This document shows positions 46,480-55,504 of a stretch of 64,000 nt of DNA, piece after piece. How positions within the stretch are numbered: position 1 is the first letter of the stretch; the number at the start of each line of letters is the position of its first letter. The translations under genes and the position numbers were made by a program. The DNA is from Blastocatellia bacterium (GTDB taxonomy: Bacteria > Acidobacteriota > Blastocatellia > HR10 > J050). The notes under the pieces are model-generated. The model made no database searches and was not told where the DNA came from. It saw only the letters and a list, made by a program, of their open reading frames with translations. Location of the stretch: NCBI GenBank assembly GCA_025054955.1, contig JANWZE010000035.1, forward strand, positions 1-64,000. The letters are read 5' to 3'.

Positions 46480-47763
46480 ATGAGTACAGTCACAGGATTG
46501 ACATGCCGGAGTTGCGGTCGGAGCTATCCGGCTGAGCCGCTCTCCATTTGCGATGATTGCTTTGGACCATTGGAAGTTGTGTACGATTATGACGCGATCA
46601 AGCGAGTGCTGTCACGCGAGGTGATTGCCGCGCGAGGTCCGAGCATGTGGCGCTATCGTGAATTATTGCCACTTGACGGCCCACCGCGTGTCGGCCTTGA
46701 AGCGGGTTTCACGCCACTTCTGCGGGCGCACCGATTAGGCGCAGCGCTCGGCCTTCGGCGATTATTCATTAAAGACGACAGCGTGTCTCGTCCATCGTTG
46801 TCGTTCAAAGACCGCGTGGTGGCCGTGTCGCTTTCCAAAGCATTGGAATTTGGTTTTGACACGGTCGGCTGCGCCTCCACAGGTAATTTAGCTAATTCGG
46901 TCGCAGCTCATGCAGCGCGAGCTGGTCTCAGGGCCTACATCTTCATTCCCGCTGATCTTGAACGAGCCAAGATCATCGGCACGACGATTTACGGCGCTCA
47001 GGTGGTTGGTATTCGCGGCAATTATGATGATGTCAATCGCCTGTGCAGCGAAATCGCTGACCGTTACCACTGGGCGCTGGTCAACGTTAACCTGCGTCCT
47101 TATTATGCGGAAGGCTCGAAAACGTTCGGATTCGAAATCGCCGAGCAACTCGGATGGCGCGCGCCTGATGCTATTGTTGTGCCAATGGCAGGTGGCGCCT
47201 TGCTAACGAAAATTCACAAGGGCTTGAAAGAACTGGAACGCATTGGCCTGATTCCCCCCTGTGCGACTCGCCTGTATGGCGCACAGGCAAGCGGCTGCAA
47301 TCCGATTACAGCGGCGGTGAAAAATCACCAATCTCGGATTCAACCGGTGAAACCTCACACCATTGCCAAATCGCTAGCCATCGGCAATCCGGCGGATGGG
47401 CTTCTGGCGGCGCAAGCGATCCGCGAATCTGGCGGCTGGTCTGAAGAGGCCACCGATGAAGAAATTCGCCAGGGCATCGCGTTGTTGTCCGAGACAGAAG
47501 GCGTGTTCGCCGAAACGGCCGGCGGTGTGACCGTCGCTGTCACCAGGAAGCTGGTCGCGCAGGGCCTCATTGGCCCAGATGATTTGACCGTCATTGCCGT
47601 CACCGGCAATGGCCTAAAAACGGCCGAGGTTTGCCAGATCAACGAGCCACGCTCAATTGACGCGAAGCTCATTCAATTTGAAGAAACATTTCGTCCCGAA
47701 AGGAGGTCTACCGTTTATGCCAAGAGTGCGCATCCTTCAACCGCTCAGGAAGTTCACTGCTGA
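46480..47763 (+). CDS. thrC: Threonine synthase with N-terminal zinc ribbon
   Basis: 427 aa. The first 30 residues form a zinc ribbon (CRSC ... CDDC). The PLP lysine is in SLSFKDRVVAVS, and the phosphate loop is CASTGNLANS. It converts O-phosphohomoserine to threonine. AAGGAGGA is 6 bases before the ATG. Its end overlaps the sulfur-carrier gene by 47 bases in another frame, a sign of translational coupling. Confidence 0.93.
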   Translation: MSTVTGLTCRSCGRSYPAEPLSICDDCFGPLEVVYDYDAIKRVLSREVIAARGPSMWRYRELLPLDGPPRVGLEAGFTPLLRAHRLGAALGLRRLFIKDDSVSRPSLSFKDRVVAVSLSKALEFGFDTVGCASTGNLANSVAAHAARAGLRAYIFIPADLERAKIIGTTIYGAQVVGIRGNYDDVNRLCSEIADRYHWALVNVNLRPYYAEGSKTFGFEIAEQLGWRAPDAIVVPMAGGALLTKIHKGLKELERIGLIPPCATRLYGAQASGCNPITAAVKNHQSRIQPVKPHTIAKSLAIGNPADGLLAAQAIRESGGWSEEATDEEIRQGIALLSETEGVFAETAGGVTVAVTRKLVAQGLIGPDDLTVIAVTGNGLKTAEVCQINEPRSIDAKLIQFEETFRPERRSTVYAKSAHPSTAQEVHC

Positions 47764-47989
47764 TTTGGAGTCCATTGATGTTGCCGGTCCAACCGTCGCA
47801 GCCGTTCTCGAAAATCTCGATCAGCAGTATCCGGGTTTTCGAGACAGACTGTTAGACGGTTCAGGCCAACTGAAACAATTCATCAATATCTACATTGATG
47901 GTGAAGACATTCGCTTTCTGGACGGACTCAACTCCATCGTCCCGGAGAAAGCTGAAATCATGATTGTACCGGCGGTGGCCGGCGGTTGA
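47717..47989 (+). CDS. MoaD/ThiS-family sulfur carrier protein
   Basis: 90 aa ending AVAGG, with the C-terminal Gly-Gly that is activated to a thiocarboxylate. AGGAGG stands upstream of ATG 47717, inside thrC. The beta-grasp pattern is clear (VRILQPLRKFT at the start, INIYIDGEDIRFLDGL). Because it is coupled to threonine synthase, which uses O-phosphohomoserine, it may feed sulfur into homocysteine or cysteine synthesis as CysO- or HcyS-type carriers do, rather than into molybdopterin or thiamine. That is inference; no adenylyltransferase gene is nearby. Confidence 0.85.
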   Translation: MPRVRILQPLRKFTADLESIDVAGPTVAAVLENLDQQYPGFRDRLLDGSGQLKQFINIYIDGEDIRFLDGLNSIVPEKAEIMIVPAVAGG

Positions 47990-48554
47990 AGTTGACTCCA
48001 ACGACTGCACCACGCCACGAATGTCACATCTGATCACTTGCTCAAGACCGCTCGTATCGGCATGTGGCATTTGTGCCCGCGCGCTGCGTGGTACTTTGAA
48101 CGACCCTTGTGCTCAATGCGCCATGTGCGTATCAGATTTGAAACACCTGTGCCAACATCAGGAAAATTCTTCTCAAATTGAAACAACGTGAGGCTGCACG
48201 ACCGATGAACAGATGATGAGGTTGATCACCAATCTAACAGTTTATCTGCTCAGTGGTTAGCCGGCCTCCGTGGCTGCAGCAACGCGCTTGATGACCGACC
48301 GGCACATCGCTTGCTCAAGAAAACATTGCGGGAAACCGCACGGCAGGTCCGAAAACTAAGAAGGTGGTTCTCGACATGGCGCGGACCATGAACTCAGCCG
48401 TGCGTATCGCTCGTTTCGGACAAGGCACTCGCCGATCAAATCAAGCATTTCACATCATCCATCCAAGAGCGCAGGCAAAACAGAGTTGGCCGCATCAGTG
48501 TAATGTCACTACTGACACGGTGGATGCTTACTTCCGAACTGAGTTTGCTTCATG
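47990..48554. other. Intergenic stretch before the ECF sigma gene
   Basis: About 560 bases. Small ORFs exist (one of 56-75 codons at 47964-48191 is cysteine-rich), but none has a ribosome binding site or a known motif. The phrase CTTGCTCAAGA occurs twice (about 48040 and 48310). Confidence 0.4.
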
Positions 48555-48633
48555 GGTAAAATCCGCGACTGGTTTACGTAATCTTACTGATTCTCACCGA
48601 CAGGCTCTTATGAGAGAATCAAGCTGCACCGGA
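48555..48633 (+). promoter_or_regulatory. Shared upstream element, copy 1
   Basis: About 79 bases that align with 56249-56328 at roughly 70 % identity with one gap. The best parts are GGTAAAA, TTACGTAAT, ACTGATT, TATG.GAGAAT and GCACCGGA. TTACGTAA is a palindrome. It stands 55 bases before the sigma factor ATG. It is probably a promoter with an operator. Confidence 0.55.
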
Positions 48634-48687
48634 TTAACGCCCTTCAATGCGCGCGTTCTCAGTAGACACTCTAAGGAGCCGATCACT

Positions 48688-49272
48688 ATGCCCACTCACC
48701 TGAGCGGTACCGTTGCCGAATTCGCTGTGCCGGTCTTTTTTCCTGGAGACAGCTATCAACACCACACGGATGCCGAGCTGATCGAACGCTGTCTGCAACG
48801 CGATGAACAAGCCTGGCAATCATTGCTCAACCGATATGGCAGCTTCGTTTACTCCATCATCACACGCTTCAACCTCATGGCGGATGAGATGGCTTACGTG
48901 TTTCAGGCCGTGTTCCTTTCTGCACTGGACAACTTGCAAGAACTGGTTCATGAGCCAAATTTGAGCACGTGGTTCACAACAATCACCCTATGGTACTGCC
49001 GACAATATGCCGAACCGGACCAGGCGGACGAGATACTAGCAATGGATGAGACGTCGGCTCTCTACCAAGAAATTGAGCAGTTGGAAGAGCAACGCTCGAT
49101 GCAGCAAGCATTGGCTTCGATGCAGGAACCAGCGCGACGGGCATTGTTCGAATTACTCAATTGGTTGGATGACATCAGCGTTACTCAAGCATCATCGCTC
49201 GGAAACGAAGACCCTGCCATGCTAATGGCTAAAAAAGAAAATATCATTAAGGAGCAGCTCCATGAACTGTAA
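48688..49272 (+). CDS. ECF-type RNA polymerase sigma factor, divergent
   Basis: 194 aa from ATG 48688, with AAGGAGC upstream; a longer reading frame upstream contains the conserved promoter-like element and is rejected. Region 2 is recognisable: LIERCLQRDEQAWQSLLNRYGSFVYSIITRF, then LSTWFTTITLWYC. Region 4 (ALASMQEPARRALFELLNW...) is weak: its helix-turn-helix is hard to see. It overlaps the next gene by 11 bases. Its small zinc-motif neighbour and the TPR-CHAT protease suggest a controlled sigma-factor switch. Confidence 0.8.
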   Translation: MPTHLSGTVAEFAVPVFFPGDSYQHHTDAELIERCLQRDEQAWQSLLNRYGSFVYSIITRFNLMADEMAYVFQAVFLSALDNLQELVHEPNLSTWFTTITLWYCRQYAEPDQADEILAMDETSALYQEIEQLEEQRSMQQALASMQEPARRALFELLNWLDDISVTQASSLGNEDPAMLMAKKENIIKEQLHEL

Positions 49273-49885
49273 ACAACTCGACTCATTATTCCACACAAGC
49301 GATCCCTTGTTGGTAGCAGACATTCAACGACAAATTGATTCACACATTGCTCACGGGTGCGTGGCATGCCGGCAACGGTTGCAGCGCATCAAGGAGGTTC
49401 TCAGCCAGCGCGACCGCTGCCTTTTGTTACCTATGCCAACATGGTTAGCGGAGCAAGCAATGGGTTTGTTCCGCTGGAAGCAGATGCCGTCAACACCGGC
49501 GGACATAAAGCGCCTGCCCGCTCTACTCCGCCTCGACAGCGCCACGCACGGCCAAGTGGCTGGGTTCCGCAGCATTGGCACAATGTCGCGCCAGTTGCTC
49601 TATCAGGCGGGCAATTACAACGTGACCCTGTTACTGACGGCAGCAGGCCCGCAATTGGTGGACATCATGGGTCAGCCAATGCCTCATGACGTTGAGAGTC
49701 AACCGATCCGCGATGTGGATGTCGCATTACTGGCTGAGTCGGATGTTGTGTGCACAGCCAAATCAAATGAGTTCGGTGCCTTCATCCTCAACGGCATCGC
49801 CGAAGGCATCTACAATCTGCGAATGAGATTAGCAGAAGAAGTACTAGAGATCATCGGCCTACATGCAACGGTGAAGCCTCACTGA
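49262..49885 (+). CDS. Small zinc-motif protein, possible anti-sigma factor
   Basis: 207 aa. The N-terminus has HIAHGCVACRQRL, close to the H-x3-C-x2-C motif of ZAS anti-sigma factors. No membrane helix is present, so it would be cytosolic. The C-terminal 70 residues (VDVALLAESDVVCTAKSNEFGAFILNGIAEG...) resemble a carboxypeptidase-regulatory-like beta sandwich. The start codon lies in the stop region of the sigma gene, which implies coupled synthesis at a fixed ratio. It is a candidate for the substrate of the CHAT protease encoded next. Confidence 0.7.
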   Translation: MNCKQLDSLFHTSDPLLVADIQRQIDSHIAHGCVACRQRLQRIKEVLSQRDRCLLLPMPTWLAEQAMGLFRWKQMPSTPADIKRLPALLRLDSATHGQVAGFRSIGTMSRQLLYQAGNYNVTLLLTAAGPQLVDIMGQPMPHDVESQPIRDVDVALLAESDVVCTAKSNEFGAFILNGIAEGIYNLRMRLAEEVLEIIGLHATVKPH

Positions 49886-49914
49886 GGCTGTTCGGATTGA
49901 CCAGGAAGATTCCC

Positions 49915-52830
49915 ATGGAGCACGGGTTCGGTAGCGAGTCATTGACAGAGCAGTTGATCGCATTGGCCGGCAGCCACCCGGTCGCCGATGTGCTTGAGCG
50001 GCATCGTGAGCAGATTACTGCTGATCTGATCCGACGATTCAAGGACAAAGTGGCGCATGCTATCCGCGCCGACATCAACCGCGCGACTCAACTGGCTCAA
50101 CTGACCTGTCAGGCAGCCATGATGACGGATGATCCAATTTGTCACGCCCTCGCTCATCACTCGATGGGTATGTCCAAACACTTTTCCGGGCGCTACGCCG
50201 AGGCCGTTGCATCTTACGAACAGGCTGAGGCGATCTACGCCCAGCTCGGTGATGAAGTGGCAGCAGCGCGCGTCGGTCGCGCCAAAGTTGATGCTTTGAT
50301 CTATCTGAGCCGCTACGATGAAGCATTGCAATTGGCGGCGCAGGCGCGGTCTATATTTGCGCGGCACAGCGAAAACAACCTGCTGGCTCAACTCGAGATG
50401 AATGTTGGGAACATCTATCATCGCCTCGATCAGTATCACCAGGCATTGGAACATTATGAGCGTGCCGAGAAAACATTCGCCCGACTGGACAATGCGTTTG
50501 ACTTGGCGCAAGTTTGGATGAACCAAGCCAATCAGTACACTCAGTTAAACGACTTTAATAAAGCGCTCGACCTCTATGAGCGGGCTCATCGGCAATACGA
50601 GAAGCTCCGGATGCCATTGATGGTGAATCAGGTTGAGTACAGCATTGCCTGGCTCCATTTTCTGCGCGGGAATTTCAAACAAAGCCTAACACTGTTTGCC
50701 AAGAGCAAGGCCAAAGCCTTGGAGCTTGGTGATGTCACGTTGCCGATTCTGTGCGACCTGGATCAGGCGGAAGTCTATCTGCAACTGAACGCCTATGAAG
50801 ACGCTATCGAATTTGCGCAACGTGCGGCTGAGCAATTTCACCAGCTCGGAATGAATTACGAATTTGCCAAAGCTCGCATGTACGTGGGCATGGCCTACCT
50901 GCATCTGAATAACTTCGACGCTGCCCAAACGGCGCTGCGGCAGGCGCGGGATGCGTTTGTCGTCGAGCACAACGACATTTATGTCGCGCTGACCAATATC
51001 TACCTGAGCGATGTTGTCGCGCACAAACACGATTGGACACAGGCGCAGCAATTATGCGCGGAGGCCAAAGCGTTATTCGTTGCACATAACCTCACCACGA
51101 AGGTCGCCTATGCAGACCTGCAAATGGCGCGGCTGAAATTCCTGCAAGCAGACCTTCAAGCAGCGGAAGCGCTCTGCGGCGCGGCGCTGAACGCGCTCGG
51201 CCAGATGGAAGCGCCATGGGTCAAATATCAATGCTTTCATCTGCTGGGTAACGTGCTGCACCGGCGCGGTCAACATCAAAAAGCATACGACTATTACCGG
51301 CAGGCGATTGATTATCTGGAAGCCATGCGCAGCAGCATTCGCGTGGACGAATACAAATGTTCATTCCTCAAGGATAAGCTCCGCGTCTACGAAGACCTGA
51401 TCGAACTCTGCTTGGCAACAGATCAGCACAATAAGCTAGAGGAAGCATTCACGAACATCCAAGCAGCCAAATCACGCTCGCTGGTCGAACTGCTCGCCGT
51501 CGAGCGAGACATCCGCGGCAAGGTACATGACGCATCGGTTGAAGCCCTCTACCGCGAGTGGAATCGCATCCGCGAAGAGCTCGATTTTTATTACAGTCGC
51601 ATCAATCAATATCAAAATCATGGTCAGCGCCCAGCATGGATGGGAACAGAGCTGCAAAAGGAAGTGCAAGAACGTGAGCAACAACTCGCCAGACTCGCCC
51701 GCCAGTTGCGTCTGCAAGACGCTGAGTACGCTTCGTTACATACCACGACGCACATAGATATGGACCGGGTGCGTCACCACTTGGCCGACGATGAGGTATT
51801 GATCGAATACTTCATGCTGAACGACCGGCTCATGGCTTTTGTGCTTGACCGCAATGATGCTCGCTTGGTCAATGACGTGACGAATCTAACAACAACGGCG
51901 CCTCTTCTGCAGTGGGTCAGGTTCTACAATGAACAATGCACGATGGCGGATCGCCTGTCGCCAGCACAATTGGCGCAAGCGGCGACCATGCAACGTCAAT
52001 GCCTGGAAAAACTCTATGCCCACCTTATCGCGCCGATTGAGCCGCTGATTGACGGCAAGAAGCTGATCATTGCGCCGCACGGCTTCTTGCACTATATCCC
52101 TTTTCACGCTCTACATGATGGTCAACAGTTCCTCATTGATCGTTACGAAATCTCCTATTGTCCCAGCGCCAATGTATTCACGTTGTGCACGGAGAAAGCG
52201 CGAACCCAGTCGGCTGGCGATGACATGTTAATCCTTGGCATTTCTGACGAAGCCGCGCCGCTGATTCGTGATGAAGTACAAGCAGTCAAATCGCTCTGGC
52301 CGAAAGCGCGGCTGTTCATGGATCGTGACGCGACATTTGAACGCCTGCAACAGCACGCGCCAACGGCCCGTTGGCTGCATTTGGCGTCTCACGGGACGTT
52401 CCGTCGGGATAATCCGATGTTCTCGACGCTCAAACTGAGCAACCGATGGCTCAATCTGTATGATATTTTCAATTTGAACTTGAATGCCGACTTGGTCACG
52501 CTCAGCGCTTGCGAAACCGGGATGAATGAGGTTTTCCCCGGCGACGAACTGTTTGGTTTGATACGCGGATTCTTATATGCCGGCGCGCCATCGTTGATCG
52601 TCAGCCTGTGGGTTGTGCATGATCGCTCAACCACTGAATTAATGTGTCAGCTCTACACCGGCCTGCGGCAGGGTATCTCCAAGCGCGCTGCTCTCCGTCA
52701 GGCTCAGTTAACAGTCAAAGAAGCGTTTGAGCACCCGTATTATTGGGCTCCGTTCATCTTGGTCGGAGCAACGGCTTGCGTGCCGTCGCAAAATAAGCAG
52801 GCCAAGGAGAAAATAGCGCCATGGCATTGA
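49915..52830 (+). CDS. TPR-CHAT protease
   Basis: 971 aa from ATG 49915 with AGGAAG upstream. Residues about 60-470 are tetratricopeptide repeats (at least nine, e.g. the YAEAVASYEQAEAIYAQLGD and YHQALEHYERAEKTFARLDN units), then a coiled-coil-like helical linker (about 530-630). The C-terminal CHAT domain (about 690-965) is a caspase-like fold with catalytic His826 in LASHGTF and Cys866 in LSACETG, both present. It should be a cysteine protease whose activity is controlled by the repeats. The ECF sigma and zinc-motif genes lie directly upstream; two S8 peptidases follow. Confidence 0.93.
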   Translation: MEHGFGSESLTEQLIALAGSHPVADVLERHREQITADLIRRFKDKVAHAIRADINRATQLAQLTCQAAMMTDDPICHALAHHSMGMSKHFSGRYAEAVASYEQAEAIYAQLGDEVAAARVGRAKVDALIYLSRYDEALQLAAQARSIFARHSENNLLAQLEMNVGNIYHRLDQYHQALEHYERAEKTFARLDNAFDLAQVWMNQANQYTQLNDFNKALDLYERAHRQYEKLRMPLMVNQVEYSIAWLHFLRGNFKQSLTLFAKSKAKALELGDVTLPILCDLDQAEVYLQLNAYEDAIEFAQRAAEQFHQLGMNYEFAKARMYVGMAYLHLNNFDAAQTALRQARDAFVVEHNDIYVALTNIYLSDVVAHKHDWTQAQQLCAEAKALFVAHNLTTKVAYADLQMARLKFLQADLQAAEALCGAALNALGQMEAPWVKYQCFHLLGNVLHRRGQHQKAYDYYRQAIDYLEAMRSSIRVDEYKCSFLKDKLRVYEDLIELCLATDQHNKLEEAFTNIQAAKSRSLVELLAVERDIRGKVHDASVEALYREWNRIREELDFYYSRINQYQNHGQRPAWMGTELQKEVQEREQQLARLARQLRLQDAEYASLHTTTHIDMDRVRHHLADDEVLIEYFMLNDRLMAFVLDRNDARLVNDVTNLTTTAPLLQWVRFYNEQCTMADRLSPAQLAQAATMQRQCLEKLYAHLIAPIEPLIDGKKLIIAPHGFLHYIPFHALHDGQQFLIDRYEISYCPSANVFTLCTEKARTQSAGDDMLILGISDEAAPLIRDEVQAVKSLWPKARLFMDRDATFERLQQHAPTARWLHLASHGTFRRDNPMFSTLKLSNRWLNLYDIFNLNLNADLVTLSACETGMNEVFPGDELFGLIRGFLYAGAPSLIVSLWVVHDRSTTELMCQLYTGLRQGISKRAALRQAQLTVKEAFEHPYYWAPFILVGATACVPSQNKQAKEKIAPWH

Positions 52831-52990
52831 ACAGCATTCGGCATAGCTATCTCACAACACATCCGCGCGCACACCGACGAGGCGTAACGGGAACCTCCCA
52901 CATTTTTGTCTCGTTGCGCCTCGTCGGCTGCTTGCCGATACTACACCAATGCCCGCAGGTCGGACAGGAAGATTTAGAGGGGTCATAGCC

Positions 52991-54208
52991 ATGAAACACC
53001 AATCAATCATAAAAACACTGTCAACACTTTTGATTGCGATTGTAGTCACATTGGCGTTCATCGGTGGCGGCAGTTCCTGGCCGCCTACCATCCATGCGCA
53101 ACGTGGCCTGAGAGCGCCGCACACCAATAACGAGGTTGTAGTGAAACTAACGCCTCAGGCCAACGCCAAACTGTTCGCTCAACAGCATCGGCTCATCGCG
53201 AAACAACGAATCAAAGCCAACATCTACTTATTCGAGATGCCCGCCAACGACTCACGATCCGTGCAAGATGTGGTTGATCAGGTAACTCGAGACCGGAATA
53301 CTATCTGGGCCGAGCCTCATTTTCTGGCCAGCATTGACCAGGATGAGGGCGATACGGATTCTGACCAGCGCAGTGGAGCGAGCGTTGATCAGCGCAATAC
53401 ACCATTTGTGGATGGTCAATCGCCGCCAAGCTATTTTGGGCAAAACGCGCTTTCGCTCATCCGCGCCCAGCACGCTCGTCAATATGCCAGCGGCGCAGGC
53501 GTTATTGTGGCCGTGATTGACACGGGCGTGGACGCTTCCCATCCGGCCATTGGCGCTATCTATCCAGGATGGGATTTCGTCAATAACGACGCAGACCCGT
53601 CAGAGGCAGGCACAGGTCCAGCTTATGGTCATGGCACGCACGTGGCCAGCATCATCAAATTGATTGCGCCGGGAGCGGTCATCATGCCACAACGTGCATT
53701 CAAGGCTGACGGAAAAGGGAAAACAGCGGACATTGCCAACGCGATCTACAACGCCGTTGATTACGGCGCTCAAGTGATCAACATGAGCTTCAGCATGACC
53801 ACCAACTCATCGAATATTCGAGAGGCTGTTGCCTACGCTGCCAATCATGGCGTAGTGCTGGTTTCGACGGCGGGCAACACTGGCACATCGGCAGTGCGCT
53901 ATCCGGCCTTTTATCTGGGTGTCATCGGTGTGGCAGCGACCGACGAGTACGATCGGCGAGCGAGCTTTTCCAGTTATGGAGTGCATGTTCGAGCCTCGGC
54001 GCCGGGCGTCGGCATTTACGGCGCGTATCCTGGCAATCAGTGGGCGTGGTGGAGCGGAACGTCGTTTGCCGCGCCGATGGTTAGTGGGCAAGCAGCCTTA
54101 CTCATCTCGCGGGGTCGTTCGACAAACTACATTTTCACCACCGCCGTCCCGCTGCCAGACAGCGGCATGGGGAGCGGACGCATTGATTGCCTTGCGTCAG
54201 TTCAATGA
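52991..54208 (+). CDS. Secreted S8 (subtilisin-like) peptidase, copy 1
   Basis: 405 aa. Signal peptide (residues 1-37, ending near IHAQ). A prodomain of the fervidolysin type (NEVVVKLTPQANAKLFAQ...) and then the catalytic domain follow. The triad is Asp177 (VIDTGVD), His214 (HGTHVAS) and Ser358 (SGTSFAAP), and the oxyanion Asn lies in STAGNTG. AGAGGGG precedes ATG 52991. It is very similar in architecture to the next gene, so this is a tandem duplication. Confidence 0.9.
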   Translation: MKHQSIIKTLSTLLIAIVVTLAFIGGGSSWPPTIHAQRGLRAPHTNNEVVVKLTPQANAKLFAQQHRLIAKQRIKANIYLFEMPANDSRSVQDVVDQVTRDRNTIWAEPHFLASIDQDEGDTDSDQRSGASVDQRNTPFVDGQSPPSYFGQNALSLIRAQHARQYASGAGVIVAVIDTGVDASHPAIGAIYPGWDFVNNDADPSEAGTGPAYGHGTHVASIIKLIAPGAVIMPQRAFKADGKGKTADIANAIYNAVDYGAQVINMSFSMTTNSSNIREAVAYAANHGVVLVSTAGNTGTSAVRYPAFYLGVIGVAATDEYDRRASFSSYGVHVRASAPGVGIYGAYPGNQWAWWSGTSFAAPMVSGQAALLISRGRSTNYIFTTAVPLPDSGMGSGRIDCLASVQ

Positions 54209-54241
54209 ACACCCGACAGAAGTCAATCAAGGAGGTTTGGC

Positions 54242-55504
54242 ATGAAAACAACAACCAGAAAAGCACAGGCCTTCCCGATGGTCAAACAAGCCATCATCAA
54301 GATGCAAGCCCTCACGATGCTGACGGTGGTAATGCTTGTCACTTTGACCTTGACTTCAGCCCCATTGCCTGAAGCTGACAACTTGAATACAACCGCGCAT
54401 GCGCAACGCGAGCGAGTGATGCTCTATGTCAACAACCAACTCCTCGTCAAGTTGTCAGCAGAAGCGCAGGCCAAACCGTTCGCCCAACGATATGGCCTGA
54501 CGCTCAAGCGACACATCAAGGCGAATCTGCATCTGTTCGAGATCGCCGCCGCTGATGTCACATCGGTCGAAGACCTTGTTGCTCATGTCAAACGAGACCG
54601 CGATGTCATCTGGGCCGAACCGAATTATCTGGCCAAGCTGGATCAAAACACAGATCAATTGCCCGACCCTTCGGTTGATCAACGTCACGTGCCACGTGTG
54701 AGTGACCGACTGCCGTCGGAGCATCTGAGGCAGTATGCCATCACCCAAGTCAAGGGTGAGCAGGCGCACCATTACTCAACAGGAGCGGGTACCTGGGTCG
54801 CCGTGATTGACACAGGAGCTGATGAATCACATCCGGCCATCAGGCAAGTGATCCAACCGGGATGGGACTTTGTGAGTGACGATGATGATCCTTCGGAAAG
54901 TGGTCACGGCAGCAGCTATGGCCATGGAACGGCTATCGCCAGCGTCATCCATCTGATCGCTCCCGATGCGACGCTCGTCGCCTACCGAGCGTTCAACGCG
55001 GACGGCTTAGGAACGGCAGCCGACATTGCCAGCGCGATCTACGACGCTGTGGACTATTACTGGGTTGATGTGATCAACGCCGGCTTCAGCATCCCGGTGG
55101 ATTCCTCTACGCTCAGCGAGGCCATTGAGTATGCTCGCCAACGCGGTGTTGTACTGATCGCTTCAGCCGGCAACGCAGCCGAGCGAGCAGCGCGCTATCC
55201 GGCGATCTACGCCGGCGTCATCGGTGTAGCAGCAACCGACTCAACAGACCGACGAGCCCCATTTTCAAATTACGGAGCCGGCGTTGACGTAGCGGCACCG
55301 GGCGTCAACATTCATGGCGCGTATCCCGGCAATCGCTGGGCCCGGTGGAGTGGAACCTCGTTGGCCACAGCGTTGGTCAGTGGCCAGGCCGCTCTGATTC
55401 TGGCAGAAGGGCGCTCAATAGACGTGATGAGTCGCACGGCCGATCCCGTTGTTGACACGGAGCTGCGAGCAGGGCGAATTAACTGCCTGCGCGCTCTTCA
55501 ATAA
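54242..55504 (+). CDS. Secreted S8 peptidase, copy 2
   Basis: 420 aa with AAGGAGG before the ATG. Signal peptide, prodomain and catalytic domain as in copy 1. The triad is Asp190 (VIDTGAD), His228 (HGTAIAS) and Ser373 (SGTSLATA); the second His of HGTH is Ala here, and the region after Ser is ATALVSG instead of AAPMVSG. All catalytic residues are present, but these changes may alter activity. Confidence 0.9.
   Translation: MKTTTRKAQAFPMVKQAIIKMQALTMLTVVMLVTLTLTSAPLPEADNLNTTAHAQRERVMLYVNNQLLVKLSAEAQAKPFAQRYGLTLKRHIKANLHLFEIAAADVTSVEDLVAHVKRDRDVIWAEPNYLAKLDQNTDQLPDPSVDQRHVPRVSDRLPSEHLRQYAITQVKGEQAHHYSTGAGTWVAVIDTGADESHPAIRQVIQPGWDFVSDDDDPSESGHGSSYGHGTAIASVIHLIAPDATLVAYRAFNADGLGTAADIASAIYDAVDYYWVDVINAGFSIPVDSSTLSEAIEYARQRGVVLIASAGNAAERAARYPAIYAGVIGVAATDSTDRRAPFSNYGAGVDVAAPGVNIHGAYPGNRWARWSGTSLATALVSGQAALILAEGRSIDVMSRTADPVVDTELRAGRINCLRALQ

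Noticed and set aside
47964-48191. A cysteine-rich frame of 56-75 codons after the sulfur carrier gene
   Set aside because: The start codons have no ribosome binding site, and the frame matches no known metal-binding protein, so it is left as an open question.
48688-55504. A type III-E CRISPR system around the TPR-CHAT gene
   Set aside because: No gRAMP/Cas7-11-like gene, no Cas1/Cas2 and no repeat array are visible within 15 kb on either side, so only the analogy is kept.
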